From: Wocania_A spongiicola
GTDB taxonomy: Bacteria; Bacteroidota; Bacteroidia; Flavobacteriales; Flavobacteriaceae
Direction of reading: 5' to 3'
Assembly: GCF_023502325.1 (NCBI RefSeq)
Contig: NZ_JAMFLZ010000002.1
Location: forward strand, 124,001-188,000
Length of the DNA: 64,000 bases
The translations under genes were made by a program, and so were the position numbers. Under the pieces are notes generated by a model. The model searched no databases. It was not told the DNA's origin and was given only the letters and a program-made list of their open reading frames with translations. Shown here one piece after another: positions 1 through 8,361 of the stretch (position 1 is the stretch's first letter; each line of letters starts with the position of its first letter).

Positions 1-111
1 GTATGTTATTACATTGCAAAATAAACAAAAAACAAGCGTTATTTCAGGTAGAACTTATACACAACAAATTAAAAGTTGGATGAGTATGTAATAAATTTAT
101 AATTCTATTAA

Positions 112-345
112 TTAACGTTTGCTTAGCAATTTCATCATCTCCAAATAACCAACGATGGACATTGACTCCCCACATGTCTTCGTATTGTTTTTGATTGATT
201 ATATCTCTATCAATAGCTAAATCTAGTAATTTTCCAGAGAAAGATGATTGTACATCACTTTCCATTTCACAAAGCGAATAAGGATCACCGAGTCCATAAT
301 AACTTGGATATAGCCTAAACGATCAACTATTCATTTTTAATGAAC
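112..345 (-). pseudogene. Decayed 3' fragment of a second ACMS decarboxylase gene
   Basis: This stretch is a diverged copy of the last quarter of the decarboxylase gene at 3143-4225. The readable part (minus strand, from 265 down) matches its C-terminus over about 56 residues, including GKLLDLAIDRDIINQKQY and RWLFGDDEIAK, with roughly a quarter of positions changed. Upstream of that the DNA similarity continues to about 345, but the frame is broken by a one-base deletion and a TGA stop, and the region of the metal-binding Asp is lost. The copy begins at the stop codon of the POT transporter gene. It is a remnant, not a working gene; the short open frame at 44-265 is only its residue. Confidence 0.85.
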
Positions 346-1881
346 GCAAGACATCATTTTTTTGATTATTGGCGAAATTAATAATGCAAAGATACCAACA
401 ATAATAGTAATTACCCCAAAACTTGCATACACAGATAAGTATGAATAAAGCTGCTGAAAGTTATCACTATTTTGGGAAGCAATTTCTGGTGTAATACCAG
501 TTACAAATTCAACGACTTGACCAAAAAAACCTTTAGAGAACATATTGGCTTCTCCTTCATTTACAGTTGTTAGTTTGGCTATTTTACCAGCAAAAAAGTG
601 TCCATAAAAATTTGCAGAGAACCAAACACCCATAATAAATGATACATATTTTAGTGGAGACAGTTCAGTCATTTTTGAAAGCCCAATAGGCGATAAGAAT
701 AACTCGCCAATAGTTAACACCATGTATCCAACAATTAAATAAAGCATTGAAGTTTTTGCAAATGCATCAACGCTATGAGCTGATAAAGCAAAAACTAAAA
801 ATCCTAGGCCTAAAAACAATAACCCCAAACCAAACTTAATAGCAGAATTTGGGTTTGCTTTTCGCTTATTTAAAAAGGTCCATAATAAAGAGAAAGGGAT
901 TGCAAACAGCATTATAAAACCAGCGTTAATACTATTTGTACCTGCTGCATCCATGCCTACTAAGTTTACATTTCTATCTGCAAATAGGGTTAAAGAACTT
1001 CCAGCTTGTTCAAAAATAGCTGAGAATAGGGCATAAAGAGCTGTAAAGTATACAGCAATTAATAAACGTTTTTTTTCTGTTAAACTAACCGTTGTTAATA
1101 TGTAAATGATGTAGATAATTAAAAAAGCAGAAACGATCCAAACTAGATAATGTTCAAATTGATGGTAGTTAATAATTAAAGCAAAAATAGGAACGGCTAA
1201 AAATGCACATATAGTAATTATTGTCCCTTTAGGGATTCCTAAGTGTTTTTGTTTATAAAGGTTTTCATCAGGAACCAAGCCTTTATTTTCGAATACATTA
1301 TTTTTAAGCCCGCTTTTAAAAACTAACAATCCGGCTACCATACCTATACCAGCAAGTACAAATCCGTAATGCCAACCATAAGAGGCTGCAACCCACGCAC
1401 ACATTAGTGGTGCAACTGCAGCACCAAAATTTATTCCTAAATAGAAAATGGTAAACCCAGAATCTCGTCTATGGTCTCCATGTTTGTATAAGTCGCCAAC
1501 AAACGAAGAAATATTGGGTTTAAAAAAACCATTTCCAACAATGATGAGACCTAGTGAGCCGTAAAAGAATATTGGGTGCTCAAAAGTTAAAAAGAAATGT
1601 CCTAAAGCCATTAAAATGCCCCCTAATAATATGGCTTTTCTAAACCCAAGGATTTTGTCTGCAAGTATACCGCCAATCATGGGAGTTACATAAACCAATG
1701 ACATATAAGCGGCATAAACACCAAAAGCCATATCGTCAGTGAACAATAATTGTTTGGTCATATAAAGAACCAAAAGGGCACGCATTCCATAAAATGAAAA
1801 GCGTTCCCAAAGTTCAGCAAAAAATAAGTAGACTAAGCCTTTTGGATGCCCAAAAGCTTCATTAGATTTAATGGTATGCAT
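337..1881 (-). CDS. POT/PTR2 family proton-coupled oligopeptide transporter
   Basis: A 514-residue inner-membrane symporter of the POT (PTR2) family, which imports di- and tripeptides with protons. The family signature ELWERFSFYG (the ExxERFxYYG motif) is in the first helix, and some 12-14 hydrophobic segments follow. The length is normal. I chose the ATG at 1881 (MHTIKSNEAFGHPKGL) because homologues start this way; a TTG nine codons upstream keeps the frame open but is less likely. It is the last intact gene after the kynurenine genes and may feed on peptides as a tryptophan source, which is inference. Its stop codon lies at the edge of the duplicated decarboxylase fragment. Confidence 0.93.
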   Translation of the reverse strand: MHTIKSNEAFGHPKGLVYLFFAELWERFSFYGMRALLVLYMTKQLLFTDDMAFGVYAAYMSLVYVTPMIGGILADKILGFRKAILLGGILMALGHFFLTFEHPIFFYGSLGLIIVGNGFFKPNISSFVGDLYKHGDHRRDSGFTIFYLGINFGAAVAPLMCAWVAASYGWHYGFVLAGIGMVAGLLVFKSGLKNNVFENKGLVPDENLYKQKHLGIPKGTIITICAFLAVPIFALIINYHQFEHYLVWIVSAFLIIYIIYILTTVSLTEKKRLLIAVYFTALYALFSAIFEQAGSSLTLFADRNVNLVGMDAAGTNSINAGFIMLFAIPFSLLWTFLNKRKANPNSAIKFGLGLLFLGLGFLVFALSAHSVDAFAKTSMLYLIVGYMVLTIGELFLSPIGLSKMTELSPLKYVSFIMGVWFSANFYGHFFAGKIAKLTTVNEGEANMFSKGFFGQVVEFVTGITPEIASQNSDNFQQLYSYLSVYASFGVITIIVGIFALLISPIIKKMMSCVH

Positions 1882-1993
1882 CTGTTCTGTTTTTTGATTT
1901 GAAGGCAATGTATTTTAAGACACCGTCAATACAGAATGATGTAGTAATTAATAGTAAATTATAATAGATTGTGCTTAATTGTGACCGAAGTTT

Positions 1994-3136
1994 TTAAGCG
2001 TTGCATAGTGACTTATATTCCTTGTTTTCTGGGATTTTATAAAATTCTTCTAGTAAAGTAACGTCAATATTTATGTTATCAGGAATCATACGCAATCTAT
2101 AACGGCCCTCTCCTATGAATGTAAATAGATCACGCCTTTCTAACAATTGAGTGGCGTCTAGTTGTAAAATGGAATTGATATTCTCAATAATCCTTGTCAA
2201 GTAAGTTTGATTTTTTATTTCACCACCTAAGCTTATAAATATACTTTGCGAATTGCCTTCGCCGTATTTTCGTCTTATAGCAAACTTGAGTAAGTTTTTA
2301 TATTGAGTGGTTTTTGAACCAAAATCTATAGTTTGATCAAAAACACCTTTTGTTGGAATACTAATTTTTACTAAACTCCAATCCATAAAACTGATGGTCA
2401 TTTCGTTTGGTTTAGGCATATTTGCTAAACGAATAACCCAAGTAGTTGCTAATACTAAAAATACTGATATTAAAGAAGCTTTAGCAATTATCTTTAAAAA
2501 GTTGTTACTAAACTCATTTCCAACTTCTATAAACACACTAGAAACTTGTGAAGTAACAATTAAAAGCATTATCAGGATAGATATGACACCAACAATTTTT
2601 AAGCCTCTATGCGAAAATGTTCTGTATAATGAAATTCCTAATAAGTAACATAGAAAACTTGTGAGTAATAAATCAGGAATTCCGCTTAACTTGATTCCAT
2701 TTGCAGTATCATTTTCTTGAAAAAAATAGGAAAGGAAAAAAGTAGCAAAAGAAGTAATAGCTATAACAATTAAAATAAGCTTAACATTCTTTTTGTTATT
2801 ATAAATAAATTTAGGAGCATAATAAAAATAGAATAATGCCAACAGCAAAAACATATTATTAATTATGGAAAATAGATAGATGCCGAATTGAAAACTAATT
2901 GTTTTTTCGAAAGAAAATAGATTGCCAGTGTAAGACCAGCACCCAGAAAGTACCCAAACAAACATAGCAAGACTTAGATAAAGTAATCCTTTGTCAACGC
3001 GTTTTTGGGTGTCATCTTCTTCAAGAATTTGTTTAAAACGAAGCCTAATATTATACCAAATGGCAAGAAGCAAAATGGCTCCAACTAAAGAAATGAAAAT
3101 ATGTGATAATATATAAAATTCAGATACTTCAGTCAT
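1994..3136 (-). CDS. Seven-TM membrane protein of unknown function
   Basis: A 380-residue protein I do not recognise. The N-terminal 240 residues contain about seven hydrophobic helices, beginning at residues 9-28, with aromatic-rich loops. The last 140 residues are soluble and end in a segment (LLERRDLFTFIGEGRYRLR) that could be a small winged-helix-like fold. The layout resembles the 7TM sensor part of bacterial signalling proteins, but no kinase or cyclase domain follows. The start lies 6 bases after the ACMS decarboxylase stop, so it is probably co-transcribed with the kynurenine genes. It could be a sensor or transport accessory for that pathway; this is a guess from position only. Confidence 0.75.
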   Translation of the reverse strand: MTEVSEFYILSHIFISLVGAILLLAIWYNIRLRFKQILEEDDTQKRVDKGLLYLSLAMFVWVLSGCWSYTGNLFSFEKTISFQFGIYLFSIINNMFLLLALFYFYYAPKFIYNNKKNVKLILIVIAITSFATFFLSYFFQENDTANGIKLSGIPDLLLTSFLCYLLGISLYRTFSHRGLKIVGVISILIMLLIVTSQVSSVFIEVGNEFSNNFLKIIAKASLISVFLVLATTWVIRLANMPKPNEMTISFMDWSLVKISIPTKGVFDQTIDFGSKTTQYKNLLKFAIRRKYGEGNSQSIFISLGGEIKNQTYLTRIIENINSILQLDATQLLERRDLFTFIGEGRYRLRMIPDNINIDVTLLEEFYKIPENKEYKSLCNA

Positions 3137-3142
3137 TATATA

Positions 3143-4225
3143 TTACTCTAATATTTTTTTAACTAAATTTTTCTTGGCAATTTCATCATCTCCAAATAGC
3201 CAACGAAGGACATTATCTTCCCATATGTCATCGTATTGTTTTTGATTGATTATATCTCTATCAATAGCTAAATCTAATAATTTTCCAGGGTAAGATGATT
3301 GCGCATCACTTTCCATTTCACCTAGCGGATAAGGATCATCTAGCCCCATAATAACTTGATTAGAGCCTTGGCGATCAATCATTAATTTTAGTGAATCAGT
3401 ATCGTGTACTAAAGTGTCAAAATAAATATTTGGATGGCCAACAGCTTTTCGCGGATGATGTTTCCCTTCAAACAAATCGGGTCTACCATCAAAACCTTGT
3501 ATACGTCTACCCAAATTCATTTGTGCCAATTGTCCTCCATGAGCAAAACAAGTTCTAATATTTGGGAAACGTTCTTGCATACCATTTAATGTGTAAAAAT
3601 GATAAGCATCACCACATTGAGCAAGCATCCAAATAAGATGAAAGCGCCATGCTGTATTTTCAAGATTTATCATCTTATCTCCATCGTATGGATGAATTTC
3701 AATAGCTAATTTGAACCTGTCAGCCATTTCAAAAATAGCATCATTTTCTTTATCGAAAACAGATCGCCATTGCCCAATAGAATCCATAAAATGCGTAGGA
3801 AGACATAAAACTTTCATATCCAATTGTTCAACACAACGTTCAATCTCCCATAAAGCACCATGAATAAATCCAGGGTGTACTACAAATCCACAGGTAAATT
3901 TATCAGGATTATCATGTTGTATTTTAGCATTAAAATCGTTTTGAAAGCGCAGCGCTTTTTTCATTTCTTCTAAGCGTAATCCATTACCGTATAATTGAGA
4001 TAGATTTAAAACAACAGCATGGTCAAGCTTGTTTCTTTCCATCCATTCTAGCTTTTCATCTAGAAAAAAACTGGAATGTGTTACAGGTCTTTTCCACCCT
4101 TTTTGAAGCATATGTTTTCGTTCATCATCAACCCAAAATATTTCTTTCTCCTTCATAAATTGAGGAATCTCCTCAGGGTAAGGGAGTAAATGCGAATGTC
4201 CGTTAATGCGGAGTTTTCGTTTCAT
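3143..4225 (-). CDS. nbaD: 2-amino-3-carboxymuconate-6-semialdehyde decarboxylase (ACMSD)
   Basis: A cytoplasmic amidohydrolase-superfamily enzyme that decarboxylates ACMS to 2-aminomuconate 6-semialdehyde, diverting the pathway away from quinolinate. The zinc ligands known from the family are visible: HxH at His10/His12, His178 in EIHPYDG, His229 in FAHGG and Asp296 in GLDDPYPLGE. The 360-residue length fits the bacterial family. It lies downstream of the 3-hydroxyanthranilate dioxygenase gene, separated by about 90 bases holding a repeated structured element, and is followed 6 bases later by the 7-TM gene. A broken copy of its 3' end lies at 112-345. Confidence 0.95.
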   Translation of the reverse strand: MKRKLRINGHSHLLPYPEEIPQFMKEKEIFWVDDERKHMLQKGWKRPVTHSSFFLDEKLEWMERNKLDHAVVLNLSQLYGNGLRLEEMKKALRFQNDFNAKIQHDNPDKFTCGFVVHPGFIHGALWEIERCVEQLDMKVLCLPTHFMDSIGQWRSVFDKENDAIFEMADRFKLAIEIHPYDGDKMINLENTAWRFHLIWMLAQCGDAYHFYTLNGMQERFPNIRTCFAHGGQLAQMNLGRRIQGFDGRPDLFEGKHHPRKAVGHPNIYFDTLVHDTDSLKLMIDRQGSNQVIMGLDDPYPLGEMESDAQSSYPGKLLDLAIDRDIINQKQYDDIWEDNVLRWLFGDDEIAKKNLVKKILE

Positions 4226-4251
4226 GTGTTTAATTTTATTTTTTTATTTGG

Positions 4252-4315
4252 CACATATAGCATCCATTTAATTATTCTCTTGGGTGTCAAGATTTAGTTA
4301 TGGATGATTCATAAA
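4252..4315. repeat. 64-bp structured repeat, copy 1
   Basis: This fills the gap between the dioxygenase stop (4316) and the ACMSD start. It aligns without gaps to 14501-14564 with about 12 mismatches. The outer arms CATCCAT and ATGGATG are complementary, with a smaller inner stem around the TT of CTCTTGGG. The outer stem differs from copy 2 by a paired A-T to T-A exchange, so pairing appears to be preserved. Confidence 0.7.
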
Positions 4316-4852
4316 TTAATCTTCTAATTTAATTTTTTTTGGAGGTTGCATCACTTCACCACAATTTGGGCATGAGCGCTTATCATTATCGCTATAGTAA
4401 TTGTCAAAAATTTTAGGCATATCAGTTTCAATATTATCTAGCGTAAAATCTTCTTCATATAATTTAGTTGTGCAATTTTCGCAAAACCAAAGTAAAGCAT
4501 CTTGAACTCCTTTTTCTCTTGGGTATTCAATAACCAGACCTACTGTATTTGCCCCCCGTTGTGGAGAATGTGGTACTTTTGGAGGTAATAAAAAAATCTC
4601 TCCTTCTTTTATATGAATATCTTTTGGTGTGCCTTTATCAATAATTTTTAAAACAATATCTCCTTCAACTTGATAGAAAAACTCAGGAGTTTCATTATAG
4701 TGATAATCCTTTCTGCTATTTGGTCCACCAACTACCATAACAATGAAATCGCCATCTTTCCAAACCACTTTATTCCCTACAGGTGGTTTTAGTAAATGCC
4801 TATTTTCATCAATCCAAGCTTTAAAATTTATAGGAGGATATACTTTACTCAT
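4316..4852 (-). CDS. nbaC: 3-hydroxyanthranilate 3,4-dioxygenase
   Basis: A cupin-fold, Fe(II)-dependent dioxygenase that opens the ring of 3-hydroxyanthranilate to give ACMS, the substrate of the next enzyme. The iron ligands of the family are present at His51, Glu57 and His95 (in HYNETPEFF and PPKVPHSP). The bacterial-type second, rubredoxin-like metal site is present as two CxxC pairs, Cys124/Cys127 and Cys161/Cys164. The 178-residue length is typical of the short bacterial form. It is preceded by the SDR gene on the same strand. Confidence 0.96.
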   Translation of the reverse strand: MSKVYPPINFKAWIDENRHLLKPPVGNKVVWKDGDFIVMVVGGPNSRKDYHYNETPEFFYQVEGDIVLKIIDKGTPKDIHIKEGEIFLLPPKVPHSPQRGANTVGLVIEYPREKGVQDALLWFCENCTTKLYEEDFTLDNIETDMPKIFDNYYSDNDKRSCPNCGEVMQPPKKIKLED

Positions 4853-4879
4853 GATTTTATTTTTTTGTTGTCTTTAAAG

Positions 4880-5662
4880 TTACAAACTTTTTGTGCGTCC
4901 ACCATCAACCGGAACGTTAATTCCGTTAACATAACTTGCTGTTTCACTTGCTAAAAAAGTGATAACATTTGCGGTTTCTTCTGGTTTAGCAAAGCGTTTA
5001 GCTGGCGTATAGTTTTTCATTATTTCTGCCATCTCTTCAATGCTTCTGTCTTCTTGTGTAGCCTTAATTTTAATAATCTCGTTTAATCGCTCTGTTTCGG
5101 TAAATCCAGGTAACACGTTATTTACAGTAATACCAAAAGCACCAACTTCAATAGATAATGTTTTGCTCCAGTTACCAACAGCTCCTCTAATGGTGTTACT
5201 TACACCCAAACCAGGAATAGGCTCTTTAACCGATGTAGAAATAATATTAATAATTCTACCAAAACCAACTTCTTTCATAAACGGAATAGTTGCTTGAGCT
5301 AAAACTTGGTTGCATTTTAAGTGCTGTATAAACGCATTATCAAACTCTTCAAGTGCAGCAGTTAAAATAGGGCCACTTCTTGGACCACCAGTATTATTTA
5401 TAACAATATGAAACCCATGGTTTTTTTCGATAAATTTAATAACCTGTTCTTGTAATTCTCTTGGGTTTGAGAAATCTGCAACTATATAATTATGGTTTCT
5501 GTGTTCTGGCAATTTTTCTAAAACTGCTTTTAGCTTTTCTCTATTTCTAGCTACTAAGGTAACATTTACGCCCTCTGCAGCTAAAGCCATGGCAGTTGCT
5601 TTTCCTATGCCTTGAGTGCTTCCGCAAACTAAAGCGTTTTTATTATTTAAATTTAAGTTCAT
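4880..5662 (-). CDS. SDR-fold protein in the kynurenine operon, atypical active site
   Basis: A 260-residue short-chain dehydrogenase/reductase fold resembling 3-oxoacyl-ACP reductases. The nucleotide-binding GxxxGxG is intact (GSTQGIG, residues 14-20) and NNTGG occupies the usual NNAG position. Where the catalytic YxxxK should be, the sequence is SNTIRGAV, so Tyr is Ser155 and Lys is Arg159. It therefore belongs with the BKR-like SDRs that lack a standard tetrad. It lies between the GNAT and dioxygenase genes, 2 bases from the GNAT stop, so a role in kynurenine breakdown is likely but unknown. It could act on 4-oxalocrotonate or an aminomuconate intermediate, or be a binding protein. Confidence 0.85.
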   Translation of the reverse strand: MNLNLNNKNALVCGSTQGIGKATAMALAAEGVNVTLVARNREKLKAVLEKLPEHRNHNYIVADFSNPRELQEQVIKFIEKNHGFHIVINNTGGPRSGPILTAALEEFDNAFIQHLKCNQVLAQATIPFMKEVGFGRIINIISTSVKEPIPGLGVSNTIRGAVGNWSKTLSIEVGAFGITVNNVLPGFTETERLNEIIKIKATQEDRSIEEMAEIMKNYTPAKRFAKPEETANVITFLASETASYVNGINVPVDGGRTKSL

Positions 5663-5663
5663 C

Positions 5664-6104
5664 TTATTCGTATATTATTTTTGCGCGTTCGCTTAATTTT
5701 TCCATTAATTTTTCTGGACTTTTTATGGCAGTAAATCCAAACTTTTCGTATAAAGTATGGGCGTCTTTTGTTGCCAACATCCATTTGTCAATTGCCTTTA
5801 ACTCTGGAAAATTCATTATTTTATCAATTAATAATTTTGAATAACCTTTACCTTGATAATCTTCAATAACAAAAACATCTAAAAGATAAGCAAAAAACAC
5901 CTTGTCAGTCATAACTCTTGTGTAGGCAATTTGCTGTCCGTTATGAAACAGACCAAAATTAATGGTGTTCTCAGAGGCCATTTTTTGTTCCTCAAAGGTT
6001 CTTGTTTCTCCCCAATATGAGTTTTTAATAAACGTATAGATAAGCTCTAAATCCATATCGTTATAATCTGATGAAAAGTAAATATTGTCTTCTAGTGCTA
6101 TCAT
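5664..6104 (-). CDS. GNAT family N-acetyltransferase
   Basis: A 146-residue acetyl-CoA-dependent acyltransferase of the GNAT fold. Motif A is visible as DVFVIEDYQGKGYSKLL (acetyl-CoA pyrophosphate loop QGKGYS), followed by the late AHTLYEKFGF segment typical of motif B. I placed the start at the ATG at 6104, which is 4 bases past the stop of the aldehyde dehydrogenase gene. A longer frame from 6179 would run deep into that gene and lacks GNAT sequence. The substrate is unknown. Its place inside the operon suggests it acts on an aromatic amine or amino acid of the pathway. Confidence 0.87.
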   Translation of the reverse strand: MIALEDNIYFSSDYNDMDLELIYTFIKNSYWGETRTFEEQKMASENTINFGLFHNGQQIAYTRVMTDKVFFAYLLDVFVIEDYQGKGYSKLLIDKIMNFPELKAIDKWMLATKDAHTLYEKFGFTAIKSPEKLMEKLSERAKIIYE

Positions 6105-6108
6105 AAGA

Positions 6109-7551
6109 TTAATACTTAATACAAACATTTTTTGCTTCAGTAAAAAAACGTAAGGCTTCAAAACCACCTTCGCGACCAACTCCAGACGCTTTTACGCCAC
6201 CAAAAGGTGTTCGTAAATCGCGCATCATCCAAGTGTTTACCCATATTATACCAGCTTGTAATTGATTGCTCATTCGAATGGTGCGTTTTAAATCATTAGT
6301 CCATAATGTAGCCGATAGACCATATTTTACCTTGTTGGCCATCTGTAAAACATTATCTTCGGTATCAAAAGGCATAATGGTTACCACTGGCCCAAATATT
6401 TCTTCTTGATTTACTCTACATTCATCGTTTTCAACTTCAATAACGGTGGGTTCAAGGTAATATCCACCCTCAAAGTCTTTAACGGTAACATCGTTTCCGC
6501 CACATAAAATGGTTCCATTTTCTTCTTTAGCAATTTGAATGTACTCTTTTATTTTTTTTAAATGTGGTTTAGAAACTAAAGCTCCAATATTTGTGTTACT
6601 TTTAGAAGGATGTCCAACTTTAAGTTGTGTTACTTTTTTAACAAAATCTTTTTTGAATTTTTCATATAGGGAAGTTTCAACAAAAATTCTGCTTCCACAT
6701 AAACAAATTTGCCCTTGATTGGCGAATGATGACCGTACAGTAGCTTCTAACATATCGTCATAATCACAGTCAGCAAAAATGATGTTAGGATTTTTGCCAC
6801 CGAGCTCTAATGACAGTTTTTTAAACATGGGAGCTGCAACTTTTGCAATATGTGCACCTGTTGCTGTTCCTCCTGTAAAGCTAATGGCTTTAATATCTGG
6901 GTGCTCAATAATAGCTTGCCCAGTTGTTGTTCCTAATCCATGAACAATATTTAAAACACCTTTTGGAAGGCCAGCCTCATTTAGTACCTCACTCAAAAGA
7001 TAAGCTGTCATTGGTGTAACTTCACTAGGTTTAGCAACCACACAATTACCTGCAGCAATTGCTGGAGCTATTTTCCAAGTAAAAAGATAGAGTGGTAGAT
7101 TCCAAGGTGAAATACAACCAACCACACCAATAGGTTGACGAAGTGTGTAGTTTATAGCTTGTTGACCAACACTTTCGTGACTTTCGCTAGCAAATTGGGT
7201 AATAGCATTGCCAAAGAACCTAAAATTACTTGCAGCTCGTGGAATATCTACTGTTTTTGCTAAACTAATAGGTTTGCCATTGTCTTTGCTTTCAGCCTCG
7301 GCAAAGCGTTGTAAGTTGGCTTCTAGTAATTCTGAAACCCTTATTAAAATACGACTACGTTCTTCTAATGTGGTTTGCGACCAAGTTGGAAAAGCAGATT
7401 TTGCTGCGATGTATGCATTTTCTACGTCTTCTTTGGATGAGTTAGGTATTTGCCCGTATACTTCTCCACTCGCTGGATTGTAATTGTCAATCCACCCATT
7501 AGCAATGGGGGACATAAATTTTCCGTTTATGTAGTTTTGGATGTTAATCAT
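6109..7551 (-). CDS. nbaE: 2-aminomuconate 6-semialdehyde dehydrogenase
   Basis: A 480-residue NAD-dependent aldehyde dehydrogenase that oxidises 2-aminomuconate semialdehyde to 2-aminomuconate. Family landmarks are Asn151 in SPWNLPLY, the cofactor loop FTGGTATG, the general base Glu249 in LELGGKNP and the nucleophile Cys283 in NQGQICLCGSRIF. The ICLC pattern matches the ALDH8/AMSDH branch better than generic ALDHs, which together with the neighbours supports the assignment. Its start codon overlaps the 3' end of the GIY-YIG gene by 8 bases. Confidence 0.93.
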   Translation of the reverse strand: MINIQNYINGKFMSPIANGWIDNYNPASGEVYGQIPNSSKEDVENAYIAAKSAFPTWSQTTLEERSRILIRVSELLEANLQRFAEAESKDNGKPISLAKTVDIPRAASNFRFFGNAITQFASESHESVGQQAINYTLRQPIGVVGCISPWNLPLYLFTWKIAPAIAAGNCVVAKPSEVTPMTAYLLSEVLNEAGLPKGVLNIVHGLGTTTGQAIIEHPDIKAISFTGGTATGAHIAKVAAPMFKKLSLELGGKNPNIIFADCDYDDMLEATVRSSFANQGQICLCGSRIFVETSLYEKFKKDFVKKVTQLKVGHPSKSNTNIGALVSKPHLKKIKEYIQIAKEENGTILCGGNDVTVKDFEGGYYLEPTVIEVENDECRVNQEEIFGPVVTIMPFDTEDNVLQMANKVKYGLSATLWTNDLKRTIRMSNQLQAGIIWVNTWMMRDLRTPFGGVKASGVGREGGFEALRFFTEAKNVCIKY

Positions 7552-7909
7552 GAGATGATTGTTTGTCTGGTCGAGCGTAGTCGAGACCTATTTTTGTTTC
7601 TGGATTGAAATTAAAATGCGTAGCATTTCTACATTCTGCAAGTATTTGTAGCATGTCAAAATCTCCATTTGCCAATGCTAGTTTCTTTTTCTTGCTCCAT
7701 TTTTTAATTTTCTTTTCAAAATAGATAGCTTGATTTATATCATTGAATTCTTGATGAAATATTAAATCTAAAGGTCGTCTTTTAAATGTAAAACAATTTT
7801 TATTTAAACCTTTTTGGTGTTCTTCAAATCTTCTAGGTAAATTATTTGTAACTCCTATGTAAGTTAAACCATCAGAACATTTTAATATATATACAAAATA
7901 TAGTTTCAT
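7544..7909 (-). CDS. GIY-YIG nuclease-family protein bracketed by palindromic repeats
   Basis: A 121-residue single-domain GIY-YIG protein. The two half-motifs are VYI (Tyr7) and YIG (17-19), with Arg26/Arg27 in LPRRFEEH and a candidate metal-binding Glu65 in IYFEKKIKKW, so the catalytic residues look intact. The last residues (GLDYARPDK) are encoded by a short palindromic repeat at 7564-7589. An inverted relative of that repeat lies just upstream of the start at 7914-7940. The gene separates two kynurenine genes that would otherwise adjoin, which suggests insertion. Similar stand-alone proteins are often annotated as YhbQ-like with no known role. Confidence 0.85.
   Translation of the reverse strand: MKLYFVYILKCSDGLTYIGVTNNLPRRFEEHQKGLNKNCFTFKRRPLDLIFHQEFNDINQAIYFEKKIKKWSKKKKLALANGDFDMLQILAECRNATHFNFNPETKIGLDYARPDKQSSHD
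7564..7589 (-). repeat. GC-rich palindromic repeat, copy A
   Basis: A 26-bp element built on TCGA-6nt-TCGA. Its reverse complement matches the copy at 61723-61748 at all but one position (TAC instead of TGC in the centre). It forms the 3' coding end of the GIY-YIG gene and is inverted relative to copy B. Confidence 0.85.
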
Positions 7910-7913
7910 AAAA

Positions 7914-7940
7914 GACCTCTCGACTGCGCTCGAGGAGACA
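7914..7940 (+). repeat. GC-rich palindromic repeat, copy B
   Basis: A 27-bp element with the core CTCGACTGCGCTCGA, nearly palindromic (CCTC-TCGA arms against TCGA-GGAG). It lies 4 bases upstream of the GIY-YIG start and before the RidA stop. The core is shared with copies A and C but the flanks differ, so there are two subtypes. Confidence 0.8.
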
Positions 7941-7953
7941 TTTAGTTTGTTAT

Positions 7954-8355
7954 TTAATTTCTAACATAAGCCATCACCTTAATTTCCACTACCAAATCTG
8001 GGTGCGGTAATTGGTGTACTGCAACTGTAGTTCGTGTTGGTCCAGTTTCGGCATTAAAAAATTCGGCGTATGCTTTATTATAACCTGCAAAATCGTTCAT
8101 GTTTACTAAAAATGATGTCACATCAACCACATCATTTAAAGTAGCACCTTCTTTAGCTAGATTTTTTTCAATGTTTAATATAACTTCTCGGGTTTGAACT
8201 TCAATATTCAAACGTTTAGTTCCCATTTCATCAATAATATCTACACCAGCAATGGTGTTGTCTGCTCGTCGAGAACTGGTGCCAGATACAAATATAAAAT
8301 CACCAACCCGTTTGGTGTGTGGATAAGTGCCTCTTGGTGTTACTTTGTTACTCAT
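7954..8355 (-). CDS. nbaF: 2-aminomuconate deaminase, RidA/YjgF family
   Basis: A 133-residue RidA (YjgF/YER057c/UK114) fold protein, normally a homotrimer that hydrolyses enamine/imine intermediates. The family pattern is present in VGDFIFVSG near the N-terminus, a central NIEKNLAKEGATLNDVV, and the C-terminal PTRTTVAV and VEIKVMAYV. Within this operon the expected role is deamination of 2-aminomuconate to 4-oxalocrotonate, as for the Pseudomonas nba and amn homologues. The specificity comes from context; the fold alone would only say reactive-imine deaminase. It follows kmo with a 6-base gap. Confidence 0.82.
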   Translation of the reverse strand: MSNKVTPRGTYPHTKRVGDFIFVSGTSSRRADNTIAGVDIIDEMGTKRLNIEVQTREVILNIEKNLAKEGATLNDVVDVTSFLVNMNDFAGYNKAYAEFFNAETGPTRTTVAVHQLPHPDLVVEIKVMAYVRN

Positions 8356-8361
8356 GTTTTA

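Noticed and set aside
44..265. Open frame of 73 codons with similarity to ACMSD
   Set aside because: It is only the readable remnant of the broken ACMSD copy; its last 15 residues have no counterpart in the intact protein and the region upstream is frameshifted.
7544..7909. Homing endonuclease in an intron or intein
   Set aside because: The ORF is 121 residues with only the GIY-YIG domain, no DNA-recognition region, no intron fold in the flanks, and it lies between genes, not inside one.
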